A stretch of 64,000 nt of DNA, from positions 1,116,001 to 1,180,000 of the forward strand of contig CABHOK010000003.1 in the NCBI GenBank assembly GCA_902168205.1. Direction: 5' to 3'. The notes below the pieces were generated by a model. That model did not search any database, had not been told where the DNA came from, and worked only from the letters and a program-made list of their open reading frames with translations. The DNA comes from an uncultured Chitinophaga sp. GTDB lineage: Bacteria > Bacteroidota > Bacteroidia > Cytophagales > Cyclobacteriaceae. Position 1 is the first letter of the stretch, and each line of letters opens with the position of its first letter. Shown here one piece after another: positions 37,901 to 46,923 of this stretch. A program made the translations under genes and the position numbers.

Positions 37901-39205
37901 TAGTCCACCGCGATGATATCCTAAGGCCAGCACTCCGGGTGTTGCTTCCACAACAGAGAGTATATAATCACTCGCAGGACTATTGGGATTTTTCGGGTTG
38001 TGTTGAAAATGTGTAAACGTGTGGGTTTTACGATGAAAGAGATTTAGTCCGCCACCATCGGTCCCAATCCACAGATCTCCTTTGTAATCTCCGGTTATAG
38101 CCAGCACAATGTTATTACTCAAACCTTTATGGTCAGGTTGCTGTTGATATAGATTGAATTTTTGTCCGAACTTCGGGACAAAATTTATACCTCCCGACCA
38201 CGTTCCAATCCACATATTGCCGGTATCATCTTTATACAGGCTATAGATCGAATTATTGCTGAGGCTGTTGGGGTCAAACAAATTATAGGTATAGCGGGTG
38301 AAGGTCTGTGTCTTTTCATGAAATATACTAATGCCGCCATTCTCGGTTCCTACCCATAAGTTTCCATTGTCATCTTCAGCAAACGAAAGTATATCGTTGT
38401 GACCGATGGAAGTAGTATTGTTCGGATCGTGCCGGAAACTTTTGAATGAATCAGTTTGAGGATTGTAAAGTGCAATGCCACTGCCCAGTGTGCCGATCCA
38501 TACCCGGCCCTGCGCATCGGTATATACAGCCTTGATTGTATTGGACCCAATGCTGCCCGGATCTTCAGGCCGATGCGTATACCGTTTAAAAGTTTTGCTT
38601 GCGGGGTTGAAGCGGTTGAGACCGTTATCTGTTGCCAGCCACAGGTCACCAGACAAATCCTGTGTAATGCGATAAATGAAATTCTGAGCGAGGTTGAGGA
38701 TTCCGTTTTCCGCATAGGGATAATACTGGAAGGATTGATCTTTCGGGTTGAAGGCAAATAGCCCTTCCGTTGTACCCAGCCAGATTAACTTTTGTTTGCT
38801 GTCGAAAAGAATGTCGCGGGTAATGATGGTTGAATCGCCAGGTGTAAAATGTGTAAAAGTATCCTGTGCCCGGCTGAAACGATCGAGGCCGCTGGCTGTG
38901 GCGATCCACAGATTTCGCTCATCGTCTTCCATTATATCATGTATATAATTACTGCTGATGCTGGCCGGTATAGCATCGTCATGCTTATAGGTTTGAAACT
39001 GGTAGCCGTCATATTTGTTAAGGCCTTCATCGGTAGCAAACCACATGAAACCGTTATAACCTTTCAGAATAGCATTAACGTGATCTTGTGAAAGTCCATG
39101 CGAAGTGTTGAGATGTCGGAACATCAAATCCTTTTTCTGTCCCCATCCGACCTGTGCGATCATGAGAACGAAGAGAACCAGGAAGTGGTAACGGCTACTA
39201 TGCAT
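34976..39205 (-). CDS. Giant hybrid two-component sensor with periplasmic beta-propeller (paralogue of 27095)
   Basis: 1409 residues. Signal peptide [20 protein letters not shown] then [20 protein letters not shown]. Reg_prop repeats with [25 protein letters not shown] and [12 protein letters not shown] cores run to about residue 690. Then Y_Y_Y ([10 protein letters not shown]...[13 protein letters not shown]), a membrane helix near 790-810, a long coiled coil, HisKA ([16 protein letters not shown]), intact HATPase ([28 protein letters not shown]) and two receivers, both with acceptor Asp ([12 protein letters not shown] and [12 protein letters not shown]). No DNA-binding domain. It faces the surface-protein pair head-on, ending 30 bp from 34945, so the two kinases flank those genes. 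Upstream 39206-39438 holds its promoter and no gene. Confidence 0.92.
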   Translation of the reverse strand: MHSSRYHFLVLFVLMIAQVGWGQKKDLMFRHLNTSHGLSQDHVNAILKGYNGFMWFATDEGLNKYDGYQFQTYKHDDAIPASISSNYIHDIMEDDERNLWIATASGLDRFSRAQDTFTHFTPGDSTIITRDILFDSKQKLIWLGTTEGLFAFNPKDQSFQYYPYAENGILNLAQNFIYRITQDLSGDLWLATDNGLNRFNPASKTFKRYTHRPEDPGSIGSNTIKAVYTDAQGRVWIGTLGSGIALYNPQTDSFKSFRHDPNNTTSIGHNDILSFAEDDNGNLWVGTENGGISIFHEKTQTFTRYTYNLFDPNSLSNNSIYSLYKDDTGNMWIGTWSGGINFVPKFGQKFNLYQQQPDHKGLSNNIVLAITGDYKGDLWIGTDGGGLNLFHRKTHTFTHFQHNPKNPNSPASDYILSVVEATPGVLALGYHRGGLDLFDTRTGIFIHHMPEEGNPTSLAHTTLTAVFKDRDGHIWIGTWGSGIGIYHPDKKEFTWYQQHPHDKNSLSDNFIYTLGEDAEGNIWVGTTSGLNRLDKKTGKFTRFYNNKFDPKSLGHDVVGTMLCDHLGNMWFGTSGGLNLYNKTTQTFTPYTEHDGLPNNMIRSILEDNHGNLWVATNKGLSRFNPKTKAVRNYTTADGLQGNEFKSHSCYKTADGELFFGGPNGLNSFYPDSLKDNTSIPPIYFTGLQIFNKPVTVHSKDSILEKQINETKEITLSYDQSVFTLEFAALNFVLPEKNQYAYKLDGFDKEWNYVGHKRTATYTNLDPGEYIFHVKASNNDGVWNETGASIRIVITPPYWYTWWFRILIACLIAGTIFIFVRIRVKAVDKQRAALEHQVKIHTAEAVERKEALEAQAENMQTLNDQLQAQTEFLQNLNDEIEQQRIEAEEARSEAERANQAKSIFLATMSHEIRTPMNGVIGMASLLAETPLSSEQREYTEIIRSSGESLLGVINDILDFSKIESGKMELEEKDFDLRNCVEEVLDLFANKASDLRLDLLYELDPDVPEYIVGDSLRLRQILINLVGNAIKFTQRGEIFVSAHVQGKDGDRYQLRITVRDTGIGIPEDKLNRLFKAFSQVDASTTRKYGGTGLGLAISEKLVGLMGGHIWIESTVGKGTTFFFTIKTRLSKEKPPTYIYDKDALRDKKILVVDDNATNRLILKNQLQLWQAEPVLANSGENAMDILSKTSDFDLVLTDMQMPGINGLELGKMIRERYPELSMVLLSSIGDDRSERFTKIFSSILTKPVKHSMLYKIILMNLRKHDKTPAPADQVNQKLRDDFAQQFPLHILIAEDNLVNQKLATRVLNKLGYNPDVASNGREALDSFMASHHNMILMDVQMPEMDGLETTQRIRQHNGTQPVIIAMTANAMQGDREQCIKAGMNDYISKPVNLEELMKTIERWAIQAKNQR

Positions 39206-39438
39206 ACAAAGGTGCCCGATTAAGCAAAGGAATATACTGAAAAATTGAAACGCTGCGAATACCCGGATATATATGTTACAGCATTTATTTATTTGATGTT
39301 GTAACGATAAATTATCCCGAAGACGTTCGAACTGAGCATAACAAAATTACCGCGCCAGCCCATGCGTGATACAATTACAAAGTGAAAGGAAAATACATTG
39401 TATGAAAGGTATATATAGCCTGTGCGCTATACGGAGTG

Positions 39439-40428
39439 TTATACACGCATACCACCGGGCGTGATGCCAAATCGTTTTTTAAATGCCGTGGAAAAATGCT
39501 GCACGTATTGGTAGCCACAGTATTCGGCAACTTCGTGGATTGATTTCTGCTGGTCGAGCAAAAGTTTTTTGGCTTCCTGCATACGTATCTCGTGCAGGTA
39601 CCCGAATACCGTATTGCCAAACACTTCTTTAAAACCTTTCTTCAGCTTAAAGTCGTTCAGGCCTACCATGCGCGATAGCTCCAGCAGCGAATAAGGCTTG
39701 CTTATATTTTGTTCGAGCAGATGGCGGGCATGATGAATTTTCTCTGCATCGTTGGCCCTGATCACCGTAGACTGTTTTTTCTCCACGCTCGTTTCAAACT
39801 GCTCGATCTGCAGCATAAGCAGCTCCATAACTTTCGACTCCAGGAACAAGCGCTTCATAATACCCTGCTTGCTGCATTGAAGAATCTGCTGAACCAGTGT
39901 CTCCATATAGGGCGTGATCGTCATGTGCAGGTGGTGTAGCATCGACAACTCTTTCTTGTCGATCTTTTCCGTAAAACGATTTAACAGCGTTGAGTCAGTG
40001 GAGACAAAGCGTTGAAAGTATGCTTCGGTAAGGTGTATTTCCAACATTTGTGACGTCTCTTTTTGCCTGGCTGATTCTATATAGCCCTCGAACTCAGGCA
40101 TATAAAACATATTGTGCTGGCGTTCGCGAACCACAAACTTCTGGCCGTTACCATAGACCTGTGCATACTGCGTTCCGGCCAGGTTGAAATGCATCTCAAT
40201 GATCGGAGTATCACTTTCCAGTTTTAGTGATATATCATTCTGAAGACTGATGCTGCCGTGGCTGATGTGTACCCCTTCGAACCACGTTTCGCGCATGGTC
40301 GCTTTACCAAACCGGCAGTCGATCAGGGATATATTTTCAGCTATACCATCCTGACATTTCAGATCGGACGGCAGATTCCGTTCGTATATGATTTCCTCGA
40401 GGTCTGCATCGGTCAGCCGCACTACCAT
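39439..40428 (-). CDS. AraC family regulator, PchR-like
   Basis: 329 residues. The N-terminal sensing domain (about 1-215) has EMHFNLAGTQYAQVYGNGQ, like siderophore-responsive PchR proteins. The C-terminal 100 residues carry two helix-turn-helix motifs: YSLLELSRMVGLNDFKLKKGFKEVFG and SIHEVAEYCGYQYVQHFSTAFKKRFG, ending GITPGGMRV. It is divergent from the siderophore-interacting flavoprotein at 40530, which is probably its target. The 101-bp gap contains direct repeats that could be its operator. The likely signal is a ferric siderophore or iron limitation (inference from context). Confidence 0.88.
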   Translation of the reverse strand: MVVRLTDADLEEIIYERNLPSDLKCQDGIAENISLIDCRFGKATMRETWFEGVHISHGSISLQNDISLKLESDTPIIEMHFNLAGTQYAQVYGNGQKFVVRERQHNMFYMPEFEGYIESARQKETSQMLEIHLTEAYFQRFVSTDSTLLNRFTEKIDKKELSMLHHLHMTITPYMETLVQQILQCSKQGIMKRLFLESKVMELLMLQIEQFETSVEKKQSTVIRANDAEKIHHARHLLEQNISKPYSLLELSRMVGLNDFKLKKGFKEVFGNTVFGYLHEIRMQEAKKLLLDQQKSIHEVAEYCGYQYVQHFSTAFKKRFGITPGGMRV

Positions 40429-40432
40429 AAAT

Positions 40433-40498
40433 AATCCTTTAAGAGTAAAACAAAATCCTTTTAAGGTACAAGGCCCTTAACGTATAAAGGGATCTTTG
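40433..40498 (+). promoter_or_regulatory. Tandem operator-like repeats and promoter between AraC and SIP genes
   Basis: AATCCTTTAAG (40433-40443) and AATCCTTTTAAGG (40454-40466) are direct repeats 21 bp apart, about two helical turns. The second contains the palindrome CCTTTTAAGG. A further inverted CCCTT / AAGGG pair (40474-40478, 40487-40491) precedes the -7-like GATCTTTG (40491-40498). The position where a -33 TTTG box would be (40467-40470) reads TACA, and the repeats abut it, as for an activator-dependent promoter of the gene at 40530. Confidence 0.5.
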
Positions 40499-40529
40499 TG
40501 GCTAATCTAATCATATAAATATTATCACT

Positions 40530-41258
40530 ATGCCACACATGCCAAAATGGATGGGAAACGTTGTGGAGACTGTCTTTAAAAGATTTATACACGATGTTAC
40601 CGTATCGGATGTTGAGTATATACATGCTAATTTGAAGAAGGTAACGTTTACGGGCGACTTCTCGACTGTTGATTTCAAACTGACGCAGGCCGTTGCCTTT
40701 CGTGTAGACGATATACACTATAGGAATTATACGCCTAATTTTTTTGACAGCGAAGCCGGTATATGTTCGGTGTGTTTCTATTTACACGGCAATGGTCCCG
40801 GGAGCACCTTTGCATCCGGTCTTCAGGTGGGCGACAAGTTGAAGATGATCGGTCCGCGCGGAAAGAGTTTGTATGAAGCCGAAAGTAAATATCATTTCTT
40901 CTTTGGTGATGAGACATCGCTTGGACTTTTCAATAGTCTTAAGAATGAGATTCACGCCAACCAGCAGGAGTACCTGGGTGTGTTAACACTTCACCCGGAT
41001 CTGTTTGACCTGCCCGATAAACTTGATCTGATGCTGGATGTAGTCCCGAAAGATACCGTGATGCCGTATGAACATTCTGCTGCTTACCTGAACGGTTTGC
41101 ACGGCAAGCTATGGGACGTTTGGCGCGCGAGTACATTTTACCTGACGGGAAATGCCAATGCTATAAAAGGTGTACGCAAGGTGTTGTTAACCAAAGGTGT
41201 ACCACCCCGAAACATTCGGGCGCAGGCGTTTTGGGCAGAAGGCAGGGAAGGGCTTTAA
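40530..41258 (+). CDS. Siderophore-interacting FAD-binding protein (ferric-siderophore reductase type)
   Basis: 242 residues. FAD-binding 9 / SIP family. The flavin-binding motif is HYRNYTPNFFD (R-x-Y-T), followed by CFYLHGNGPGSTFASGLQVGDKLKMIGPRGK; the C-terminal half has FFFGDETSLGLFNSL and the FYLTGNANAIKGVRKVLLTKGVPPRNIRAQAFWAEG end typical of the family. It probably reduces ferric siderophores in the cytoplasm to release iron. Divergently placed from the PchR-like AraC regulator, which supports an iron role. Confidence 0.88.
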   Translation: MPHMPKWMGNVVETVFKRFIHDVTVSDVEYIHANLKKVTFTGDFSTVDFKLTQAVAFRVDDIHYRNYTPNFFDSEAGICSVCFYLHGNGPGSTFASGLQVGDKLKMIGPRGKSLYEAESKYHFFFGDETSLGLFNSLKNEIHANQQEYLGVLTLHPDLFDLPDKLDLMLDVVPKDTVMPYEHSAAYLNGLHGKLWDVWRASTFYLTGNANAIKGVRKVLLTKGVPPRNIRAQAFWAEGREGL

Positions 41259-41287
41259 ATATACCTCTGCTGTTACGATAAAGGTGT

Positions 41288-41303
41288 TCTGAAAAGATTC
41301 AGA
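41288..41303. promoter_or_regulatory. Perfect 6-bp inverted repeat TCTGAA-N4-TTCAGA
   Basis: TCTGAA (41288-41293) and TTCAGA (41298-41303) lie 29 bp after the SIP stop and 58 bp before the MarR-GNAT start. This could be a short terminator-like hairpin (followed by an A/T tract) or an operator. Confidence 0.35.
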
Positions 41304-41332
41304 CGAAAAAATTTTTGCATTCATTCATAATT

Positions 41333-41362
41333 TACGTAATTGGTTACATAATTGATTACGTA
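41333..41362 (+). promoter_or_regulatory. Operator-like palindrome over the start of the MarR-GNAT gene
   Basis: TACGTAAT (41333-41340) and ATTACGTA (41355-41362) form a perfect 8-bp inverted repeat. Inside it TTACGTAATTGGTTAC and TTACATAATTG repeat directly. The right arm reaches the ATG at 41362. The position and symmetry fit autorepression by the encoded MarR domain. Confidence 0.5.
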
Positions 41363-42315
41363 TGGAATTCTTCAATCAGGTTGGCAAGCTTGCGTTGGGT
41401 AGCAGGCTGCGCATGTTAACAGAACGCATCACCGATGATGCGGCTCATATTTATAAACTTTACGATGTTGAACTACAACCGAAATGGTTCCCAGTATTTT
41501 ACGTGCTCTCGCAAGGTGAGCCTCGCACCATCACAACCATTGCCCGCGAGATAGGACACTCGCATCCGTCTGTAAGCAAGATCATTGGCGAGATGACAAA
41601 GAAAGGGTATATCACAGAGAAGAAAGACAAAGCGGATGGTCGCACCACGCTGGTTACACTTTCACCCAAGGGGAAAGCTATAACCGAAAAGATCGCTGTA
41701 CAGTATACGGATGTGAATAATGCGATCGAAGAAATACTCACACAAACGCGACACGACCTGTGGCAGGCGTTGGAAGAATGGGAGTTTCTGCTGGAACAGA
41801 AACCATTGCTGAAGCGTGTGCAGGAACAAAAGAAAAAGCGCGAAAGCCAGCATGTCAAGATTGTTGATTATACTCCGAAATATCAAAAAGCATTTCGCGA
41901 CCTGAATGAACAGTGGATTACACAATACTTTAAAATGGAGGAAGCGGATTACAAAGCACTGGACAATCCTAAAAGTTATATATTAAAGAACGGTGGACAT
42001 ATTTTTGTCGCCTTGTACAATGATGTTCCGGTAGGTGTGTGTGCGTTGATCAAAATGGATGACCCGGTATATGATTTCGAGTTGGCCAAGATGGCGGTGT
42101 CGCCACTGGCACAGGGTAATAATATAGGCTTTCTCCTCGGACAGGCCATTGTTAAAAAAGCAAAATCCCTCGGTGCATCCAGACTATATTTGGAGAGCAA
42201 CACCATTCTTGCGCCTGCCATCAACCTCTATCACAAACTTGGTTTTAAAAAAGTAATCGGGCACGCAACACCGTATGAGCGTTGTAATATTCAAATGGAA
42301 CTTATACTTAAATGA
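41362..42315 (+). CDS. MarR-GNAT fusion: winged-helix regulator with acetyltransferase domain
   Basis: 317 residues. Residues 1-150 are a MarR winged helix with TITTIAREIGHSHPSVSKIIGEMTKKGYI (recognition helix) and DKADGRTTLVTLSPKG (wing). Residues about 160-317 are a GNAT acetyltransferase: IFVALYNDVPVGVCALIKMDD, FELAKMAVSPLAQGNNIGFLLGQAIV (acetyl-CoA P-loop region with a slightly altered Q/RxxGxG) and LYLESNTILAPAINLYHKLGFKKV. The domain order is the known MarR/GNAT bifunctional type. Target of acetylation unknown. A palindrome at the start codon suggests autoregulation. Confidence 0.88.
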   Translation: MEFFNQVGKLALGSRLRMLTERITDDAAHIYKLYDVELQPKWFPVFYVLSQGEPRTITTIAREIGHSHPSVSKIIGEMTKKGYITEKKDKADGRTTLVTLSPKGKAITEKIAVQYTDVNNAIEEILTQTRHDLWQALEEWEFLLEQKPLLKRVQEQKKKRESQHVKIVDYTPKYQKAFRDLNEQWITQYFKMEEADYKALDNPKSYILKNGGHIFVALYNDVPVGVCALIKMDDPVYDFELAKMAVSPLAQGNNIGFLLGQAIVKKAKSLGASRLYLESNTILAPAINLYHKLGFKKVIGHATPYERCNIQMELILK

Positions 42316-42368
42316 GGAGTTGAATATATACTATAGGTCATCAGTCTAAGCGCCCCGTATCGCAAAGG

Positions 42369-42728
42369 CTACATAAAGAATTGTTCAGATACGATCTTGC
42401 CATCTTTTACGTTGTAGACGCATAGCTCGCTCATGGTTGAGCGCGGTCTTCCTTTCATCGTCATATCCATGGAGAGTAAAAAGGCGATGCTATTCTGTGT
42501 AACCAACGGCTCGGTAACGGTGATCGAATGACTCTTTTCAACCATGGACTCGAATTTTTTTCCTTTTTCAATAATAGCAGTTAATCCGTGGGTCTCTTTT
42601 TCAAAGCCATTTGATGCTTCAGGTTCTATGCTGATCGCGTTATCAGCATAAAGTTCTTTTTGTGCCTGCTCATACTTTTCTTCACGGCATAAAGCAGCAA
42701 GTCTGTTTGCAATTTCTTGAGTTTTCAT
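42369..42728 (-). CDS. SnoaL-like / NTF2-fold protein
   Basis: 119 residues. Begins MKTQEIANRLAALCREEKYEQAQKELYADNAISIEP, then THGLTAIIEKGKKFESMV, and ends MSELCVYNVKDGKIVSEQFFM. This is the small cone-shaped NTF2/SnoaL fold common in bacterial polyketide-cyclase-like and stress proteins. No catalytic residue can be assigned. Divergent from the alcohol dehydrogenase at 42981, with 252 bp between them. Confidence 0.8.
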   Translation of the reverse strand: MKTQEIANRLAALCREEKYEQAQKELYADNAISIEPEASNGFEKETHGLTAIIEKGKKFESMVEKSHSITVTEPLVTQNSIAFLLSMDMTMKGRPRSTMSELCVYNVKDGKIVSEQFFM

Positions 42729-42885
42729 AGCTGGTGGGTTTATACTACAACTTAAAAAAATTGTGCCTGATGGAATCGGAAGGAGATATAATTTTTACGG
42801 ATGGATTTGTAAGAAGGAAGAATTTTGTATTATGCAGCACTCCGTGGTTGCAAAAATCTGCAGCCTTGACAGGAAAAGAAAATTG

Positions 42886-42917
42886 TTTGAATTTTATACC
42901 TTTCTGTTTGAATTTTG
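42886..42917 (+). promoter_or_regulatory. Candidate Bacteroidota-type promoter of the alcohol dehydrogenase
   Basis: TTTG (42886-42889), 20-nt spacer, GAATTTTG (42910-42917). This fits the TTTG-N19-21-TAnnTTTG housekeeping consensus except for G in place of the first T of the -7 box. The ATG is 63 nt downstream (42981). Confidence 0.45.
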
Positions 42918-42980
42918 ATATCCGGTATAACTCGGTTCTTTCGACTTTTGAAACTTCATTAAACTTTATACTAGCCATTT

Positions 42981-44024
42981 ATGATACAAGCAAAAGGATA
43001 TGCCGTGCAAAACGCCACTTCGGCTTTAGCACCCTGGAATTTTGAGAGACGCGAAGTAGGCCCTCATGATGTTCACTTCGATATACAATATTGTGGCATC
43101 TGCCATTCAGACCTTCACCAGGCACGCGATGAGTGGGGAGGATCTATATACCCGATGGTACCAGGCCATGAACTGGTAGGTAAAGTAATTAAAGTTGGTG
43201 CGCACGTAAAGAAATTCAAAGCCGGTGACCTTGTAGGTGTTGGATGTCTCGTGGATTCATGCAGAACCTGTGAGAACTGTAAAGAAGGTCTCGAACAATA
43301 TTGTTTGAATGGTATGTCGCCAACCTATAACGGTTACGAGCAAGACCACAAAACACCAACGTATGGCGGTTACTCCAACACCATTGTAGTGCACGAAGAT
43401 TTTGTGCTGAGCGTGTCTGAAAAACTTTCACTCGCTGCAGTGGCACCATTACTGTGTGCCGGTATAACTACATACTCACCGCTTCGTCACTGGAAAGTTG
43501 GAAAAGGACACAAGCTTGCTGTAGTTGGTCTTGGCGGTCTTGGCCACATGGCTGTGAAGTTTGGTGTAGCGTTCGGTGCTGAGGTAACGGTGTTGAGTAC
43601 ATCTGCGTCCAAAGAAGCAGATGCGCGTAAACTTGGAGCACACAAGTTTGTTGTTACATCTGACGAAGCGCAAGTGAAAAGTGTTCGCGGATATTTTGAC
43701 TTCATACTCGATACGGTTTCTGCCGCCCATGATTTCAACCTATATCTGTCGTTGTTGAGAACCAACGGTACACATATATGCGTAGGCGTTCCGCCAGATC
43801 CTGCTGCTGTTCATGCATTCAGCCTGATTGCAGGGAGAAAGACACTGGCAGGTTCAATGATCGGTGGACTTCCTGAAACGCAAGAAATGCTCGACTTCTG
43901 TGCCAAGCATAACATCGTTTCTGATATTGAGATAATCGATATCAAAGACATCAACAAAGCCTACGAGCGAATGGTAAAGGGCGATGTTCGCTACCGCTTC
44001 GTTATCGATATGGCTACATTATAG
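42981..44024 (+). CDS. NAD(P)-dependent zinc alcohol dehydrogenase, cinnamyl-alcohol/YahK type
   Basis: 347 residues. The catalytic zinc motif is CGICHSDLHQARDEWGG with PGHELVGKVIKVG; the structural zinc cysteines are in CLVDSCRTCENCKEGLEQYC; the cofactor motif is GLGGLGHMAVKFG and VLSTSASKEADARKLGA. The pattern is that of YahK/AdhC-type aldehyde reductases, which usually prefer NADPH and reduce a broad range of aldehydes. Monocistronic: a strong terminator follows at 44048. Confidence 0.9.
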   Translation: MIQAKGYAVQNATSALAPWNFERREVGPHDVHFDIQYCGICHSDLHQARDEWGGSIYPMVPGHELVGKVIKVGAHVKKFKAGDLVGVGCLVDSCRTCENCKEGLEQYCLNGMSPTYNGYEQDHKTPTYGGYSNTIVVHEDFVLSVSEKLSLAAVAPLLCAGITTYSPLRHWKVGKGHKLAVVGLGGLGHMAVKFGVAFGAEVTVLSTSASKEADARKLGAHKFVVTSDEAQVKSVRGYFDFILDTVSAAHDFNLYLSLLRTNGTHICVGVPPDPAAVHAFSLIAGRKTLAGSMIGGLPETQEMLDFCAKHNIVSDIEIIDIKDINKAYERMVKGDVRYRFVIDMATL

Positions 44025-44047
44025 TATTTAAACCTATATATAAATGG

Positions 44048-44078
44048 AAAGCCTTTTGCATCAGCAGAAGGCTTTTTT
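44048..44078 (+). terminator. Rho-independent terminator after alcohol dehydrogenase
   Basis: AAAGCCTT (44048-44055) pairs with AAGGCTTT (44068-44075), with a 12-nt loop and a T run to 44078. It lies 24 bp after the stop codon at 44024 and ahead of the convergent kinase gene. A looser inverted repeat, ACGCAGA / TCTGCGT, follows at about 44102-44142. Confidence 0.85.
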
Positions 44079-44167
44079 ATTGCCCGCAGTTTTGCAGGTA
44101 TACGCAGAAAGGTTTCGTGCATGTATTTATACTCTGCGTAAATCAGCGTCCTCTGCGGGAAAGAAAA

Positions 44168-45502
44168 TTATAACGTAATGATAAACTCGGTGCCCAGCGA
44201 TGGCGCACTATTCACCCGGATATCAGCATGATGTAACTGCAATATCTGCTTCGATATAGCCAGTCCTATACCGGAGCCATTTTTTTTGGTAGTATAGAAT
44301 GGTATAAATATTTTTTCCAATGTAGTTTCATCCATTCCCTCGCCATTATCGCGAATATGAATATTTACCTGGCCTTTGGCCGAAGGTGTAGTATAAATGT
44401 GAATAGCAGGAGCAGCTTTACCCGCTACAGCATCAATAGCATTCAATAATAAATTGATCAGCACATGTTCCATCAGACCAGGATCAGCTATAACAGGCCG
44501 ATCGATGTCAGAAGTGGTTAAAGCTATGCCTTGTTCCCTGATGTTCGCGGCCATGAGTACTTCCACCCGGTGAACAATTTCACGCAGGTTAGTTTCGGTT
44601 GCGTTGAGTTTGGGTATAGCCGCCAGTTTCCTGTAAGTCTTTGTAAAATTATAAAGTCCTTCACTTCGTATATGGATGGCGTCCAGCCCCTGATTCAGGG
44701 AATCATAGATCGATGGCATGGGCACATCGGCAGCTTTACTTTGGACAACGAGGCCATGTAACGTTGAACTTAATGATATAATAGGCGATACCGAATTCAT
44801 GATCTCATGACTCATAACATGAATCAGTTTTTGCCACGCATCCATTTCATGTATATCCAGTTCCTGCCGGATGTTCTGCATGGAGATCAATTTATAGTAC
44901 ATATCCTCCAGCTTGAATTCGGAAGCGTGTATAGAGAGTTGTAATACTTCCTGCTGCACGCGCAGCTTTACCAGGCGTGTTTCTCCTGTACGTATTTCAC
45001 GAATTGTATTCGCCAGCGAAGCATCAATATTTTCGAAAGCATGAAGATCGGGCAGTATATTTTTTTGCAGCATGGTTTTCAATGCCTGGTTGGCGTGCTG
45101 TACCTTGCCCGTGGCATCCACGCTGAGTATACCGACACGCACATGCTCAAACAACATTTCGAGGTAACGGTATTGCACTTCTTTCTGCACGCTGATGTTG
45201 CGAAAGGCAGTAGCAATCTTGTTGAGCATGCTATATAACTCATCGATACTCTTGCCATTACCCGAAGTATGAAAATGCGTAGTGAAATCACTTTGCAGTA
45301 AACTCGTCAGGAAGTTTTTCAGGTCGCGATTAAAACGGTCGGTATACCACACCAGTTCAACGAGCAGAATCAAGATCGCGCCAGCGAGGTATATACTTCG
45401 AAGATAATACCCGAGCACGATGCACCAGGCAAATAGCGTGACAGCGCCCGTCAGCAATAACACACGGAAAACGATCTGAAGTTTGAAATTCTTAAATACC
45501 AT
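44168..45502 (-). CDS. NtrB-like sensor histidine kinase
   Basis: 444 residues from ATG 45502 (MVFKNFKLQIVFRVLL); the frame is open upstream but the N-terminus is best there. Two membrane helices close together (about 8-28 and 34-52) leave almost no periplasmic loop. A HAMP-like/PAS region follows, with VGILSVDATGKVQHANQAL (about 120-140), then HisKA with HVMSHEIMNSVSPIISLSSTL and HATPase with NLLLNAIDAV, RDNGEGMD and KKNGSGIGLAISKQI. It overlaps the upstream NtrC-type gene by 11 bp, so it phosphorylates that regulator. The lack of an external domain suggests sensing in the membrane or cytoplasm, possibly envelope stress. Confidence 0.88.
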   Translation of the reverse strand: MVFKNFKLQIVFRVLLLTGAVTLFAWCIVLGYYLRSIYLAGAILILLVELVWYTDRFNRDLKNFLTSLLQSDFTTHFHTSGNGKSIDELYSMLNKIATAFRNISVQKEVQYRYLEMLFEHVRVGILSVDATGKVQHANQALKTMLQKNILPDLHAFENIDASLANTIREIRTGETRLVKLRVQQEVLQLSIHASEFKLEDMYYKLISMQNIRQELDIHEMDAWQKLIHVMSHEIMNSVSPIISLSSTLHGLVVQSKAADVPMPSIYDSLNQGLDAIHIRSEGLYNFTKTYRKLAAIPKLNATETNLREIVHRVEVLMAANIREQGIALTTSDIDRPVIADPGLMEHVLINLLLNAIDAVAGKAAPAIHIYTTPSAKGQVNIHIRDNGEGMDETTLEKIFIPFYTTKKNGSGIGLAISKQILQLHHADIRVNSAPSLGTEFIITL

Positions 45503-46859
45503 AGGTTTGGATTCTTCGGTATAGTGCACCACGCGAAAGTCCTAATTCATCGGCAGCATGACTGATGTTTCCGTGGTGTTTCGCTATAGCTTTGCGGATC
45601 GCCCAGGCTTCAAGTTTTTCGAGGTTGAAATCTTCAAAGGTAACTTCAGAAGACATTTGTTTTTGCAGGGTTCCGAAATCTGCAGATTCGATCTGCTGTC
45701 CTTCGCACATAATTACCGCACGCTCAACCGCGTGTTGCAGTTCGCGTATATTACCCGGCCACCGGTATTTCTGAAGAGTATAGATAACATCATCGGTAAA
45801 CTTTAAGTAAGGCTTCTGGTATTTATGACTGAAGCGGCTCAGAAAGTGTTCAGCCAGTAAAGGTATATCTTCTGCGCGATCCTGCAGCGGTGGCAACGTG
45901 AGCTCTACCGTGTTAATGCGATAGTATAGATCTTCCCTGAATTTACCTTCCTTTACCATAGCCTGCAGGTTGCCATTGGTGGCACAGATAATTCGTACAT
46001 CCAGATCGATACTTTCATGTGTACCCAGTCGGGTAACTTTTTTGTGTTGTAGCACGGTGAGCAATTTGGCCTGAAGCGAAAGTGACAGATTGCCGATCTC
46101 ATCGAGAAATAAAGTACCACCAGCCGCAGCTTCAAACCGGCCTGCGCGGTCTTCTTTTGCATCGGTAAAAGCTCCTTTACGGTGTCCAAACATTTCACTT
46201 TCAAAAAGACTTTCGCTTAGAGAACCTACATCCACCGTCATAAATATACCGTTGGCCCGGGCGGAGTTCCGGTGTATTTCGCGCGCTATAATTTCTTTAC
46301 CCGTACCGTTTTGTCCGAGAATTAGGACATCAGCTTCCGTGGGCGCCACTTTCTCAATCGCCTTTCGGATGGCAAGTATAGATTCAGATATACCGATAAC
46401 CGGTTCGTGCCGATCCAACGCAGAGGCTAGTGATCGCTGCTGCGATTTCAACTGCTTTACTTTCTTTTTCTCCTGGCTTAACAAGTGCGCTGTCTTAACG
46501 GTAGCCAGTAGCTTTTCATTCTGCCAGGGCTTCACTATAAAATCGAGTGCACCTTCTTTCATTGATTCTACGGCTACGTGTATATCACCGTAAGCCGTTA
46601 ATAAAATTACCTGTGTCTCAGGCGCTATACTTTTGATCTTCTTCAACCAGAACCGTCCCTGGTTCCCCGTGGTATCGCCCTGGCGAAAATTCATGTCGAG
46701 CACTACCACATCAAATTGTTCGCGGTCCAGCACCGCCTGAATGCGCTCGGGGTTGCTGATCGTTTTAACGGAAGTAAAATAGGGTTCGAGCAATAGCTTG
46801 ACCGAGAGAAGAACAAATTCATCATCATCAACGAGCAGTATATTTCCGGCTGCTTTCAT
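45492..46859 (-). CDS. Sigma-54-dependent response regulator, NtrC/ZraR type
   Basis: 455 residues. The receiver (1-125) has LVDDDE, the acceptor Asp in VVVLDMNFRQGD and Lys in IVKPWQ. The AAA+ domain (about 150-380) has Walker A GQNGTGKE and the sigma-54 contact loop KGAFTDAKEDRAGRFEAA: the classical GAFTGA reads GAFTDA. Walker B is GGTLFLDEIGNLS. A Fis-type helix-turn-helix ends the protein (HHGNISHAADELGLSRGALYRRI). Forms a pair with the 44168 kinase and is divergent from the FtsX permease at 47070, the usual target of such regulators in Bacteroidota. An inverted repeat in the shared upstream region may be its enhancer site. Confidence 0.9.
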   Translation of the reverse strand: MKAAGNILLVDDDEFVLLSVKLLLEPYFTSVKTISNPERIQAVLDREQFDVVVLDMNFRQGDTTGNQGRFWLKKIKSIAPETQVILLTAYGDIHVAVESMKEGALDFIVKPWQNEKLLATVKTAHLLSQEKKKVKQLKSQQRSLASALDRHEPVIGISESILAIRKAIEKVAPTEADVLILGQNGTGKEIIAREIHRNSARANGIFMTVDVGSLSESLFESEMFGHRKGAFTDAKEDRAGRFEAAAGGTLFLDEIGNLSLSLQAKLLTVLQHKKVTRLGTHESIDLDVRIICATNGNLQAMVKEGKFREDLYYRINTVELTLPPLQDRAEDIPLLAEHFLSRFSHKYQKPYLKFTDDVIYTLQKYRWPGNIRELQHAVERAVIMCEGQQIESADFGTLQKQMSSEVTFEDFNLEKLEAWAIRKAIAKHHGNISHAADELGLSRGALYRRIQTYGI

Positions 46860-46923
46860 GGCTGTTCAGACTTATAGGTACCGATCGTTAAAGGTATAGA
46901 CAGCATGGCTGAAAGCAATAGAA

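Noticed and set aside
42734-43045. 103-codon plus-strand frame before the alcohol dehydrogenase
   Set aside because: It overlaps the dehydrogenase start in another frame, contains the promoter boxes and is Phe/Leu-rich from AT-rich DNA.
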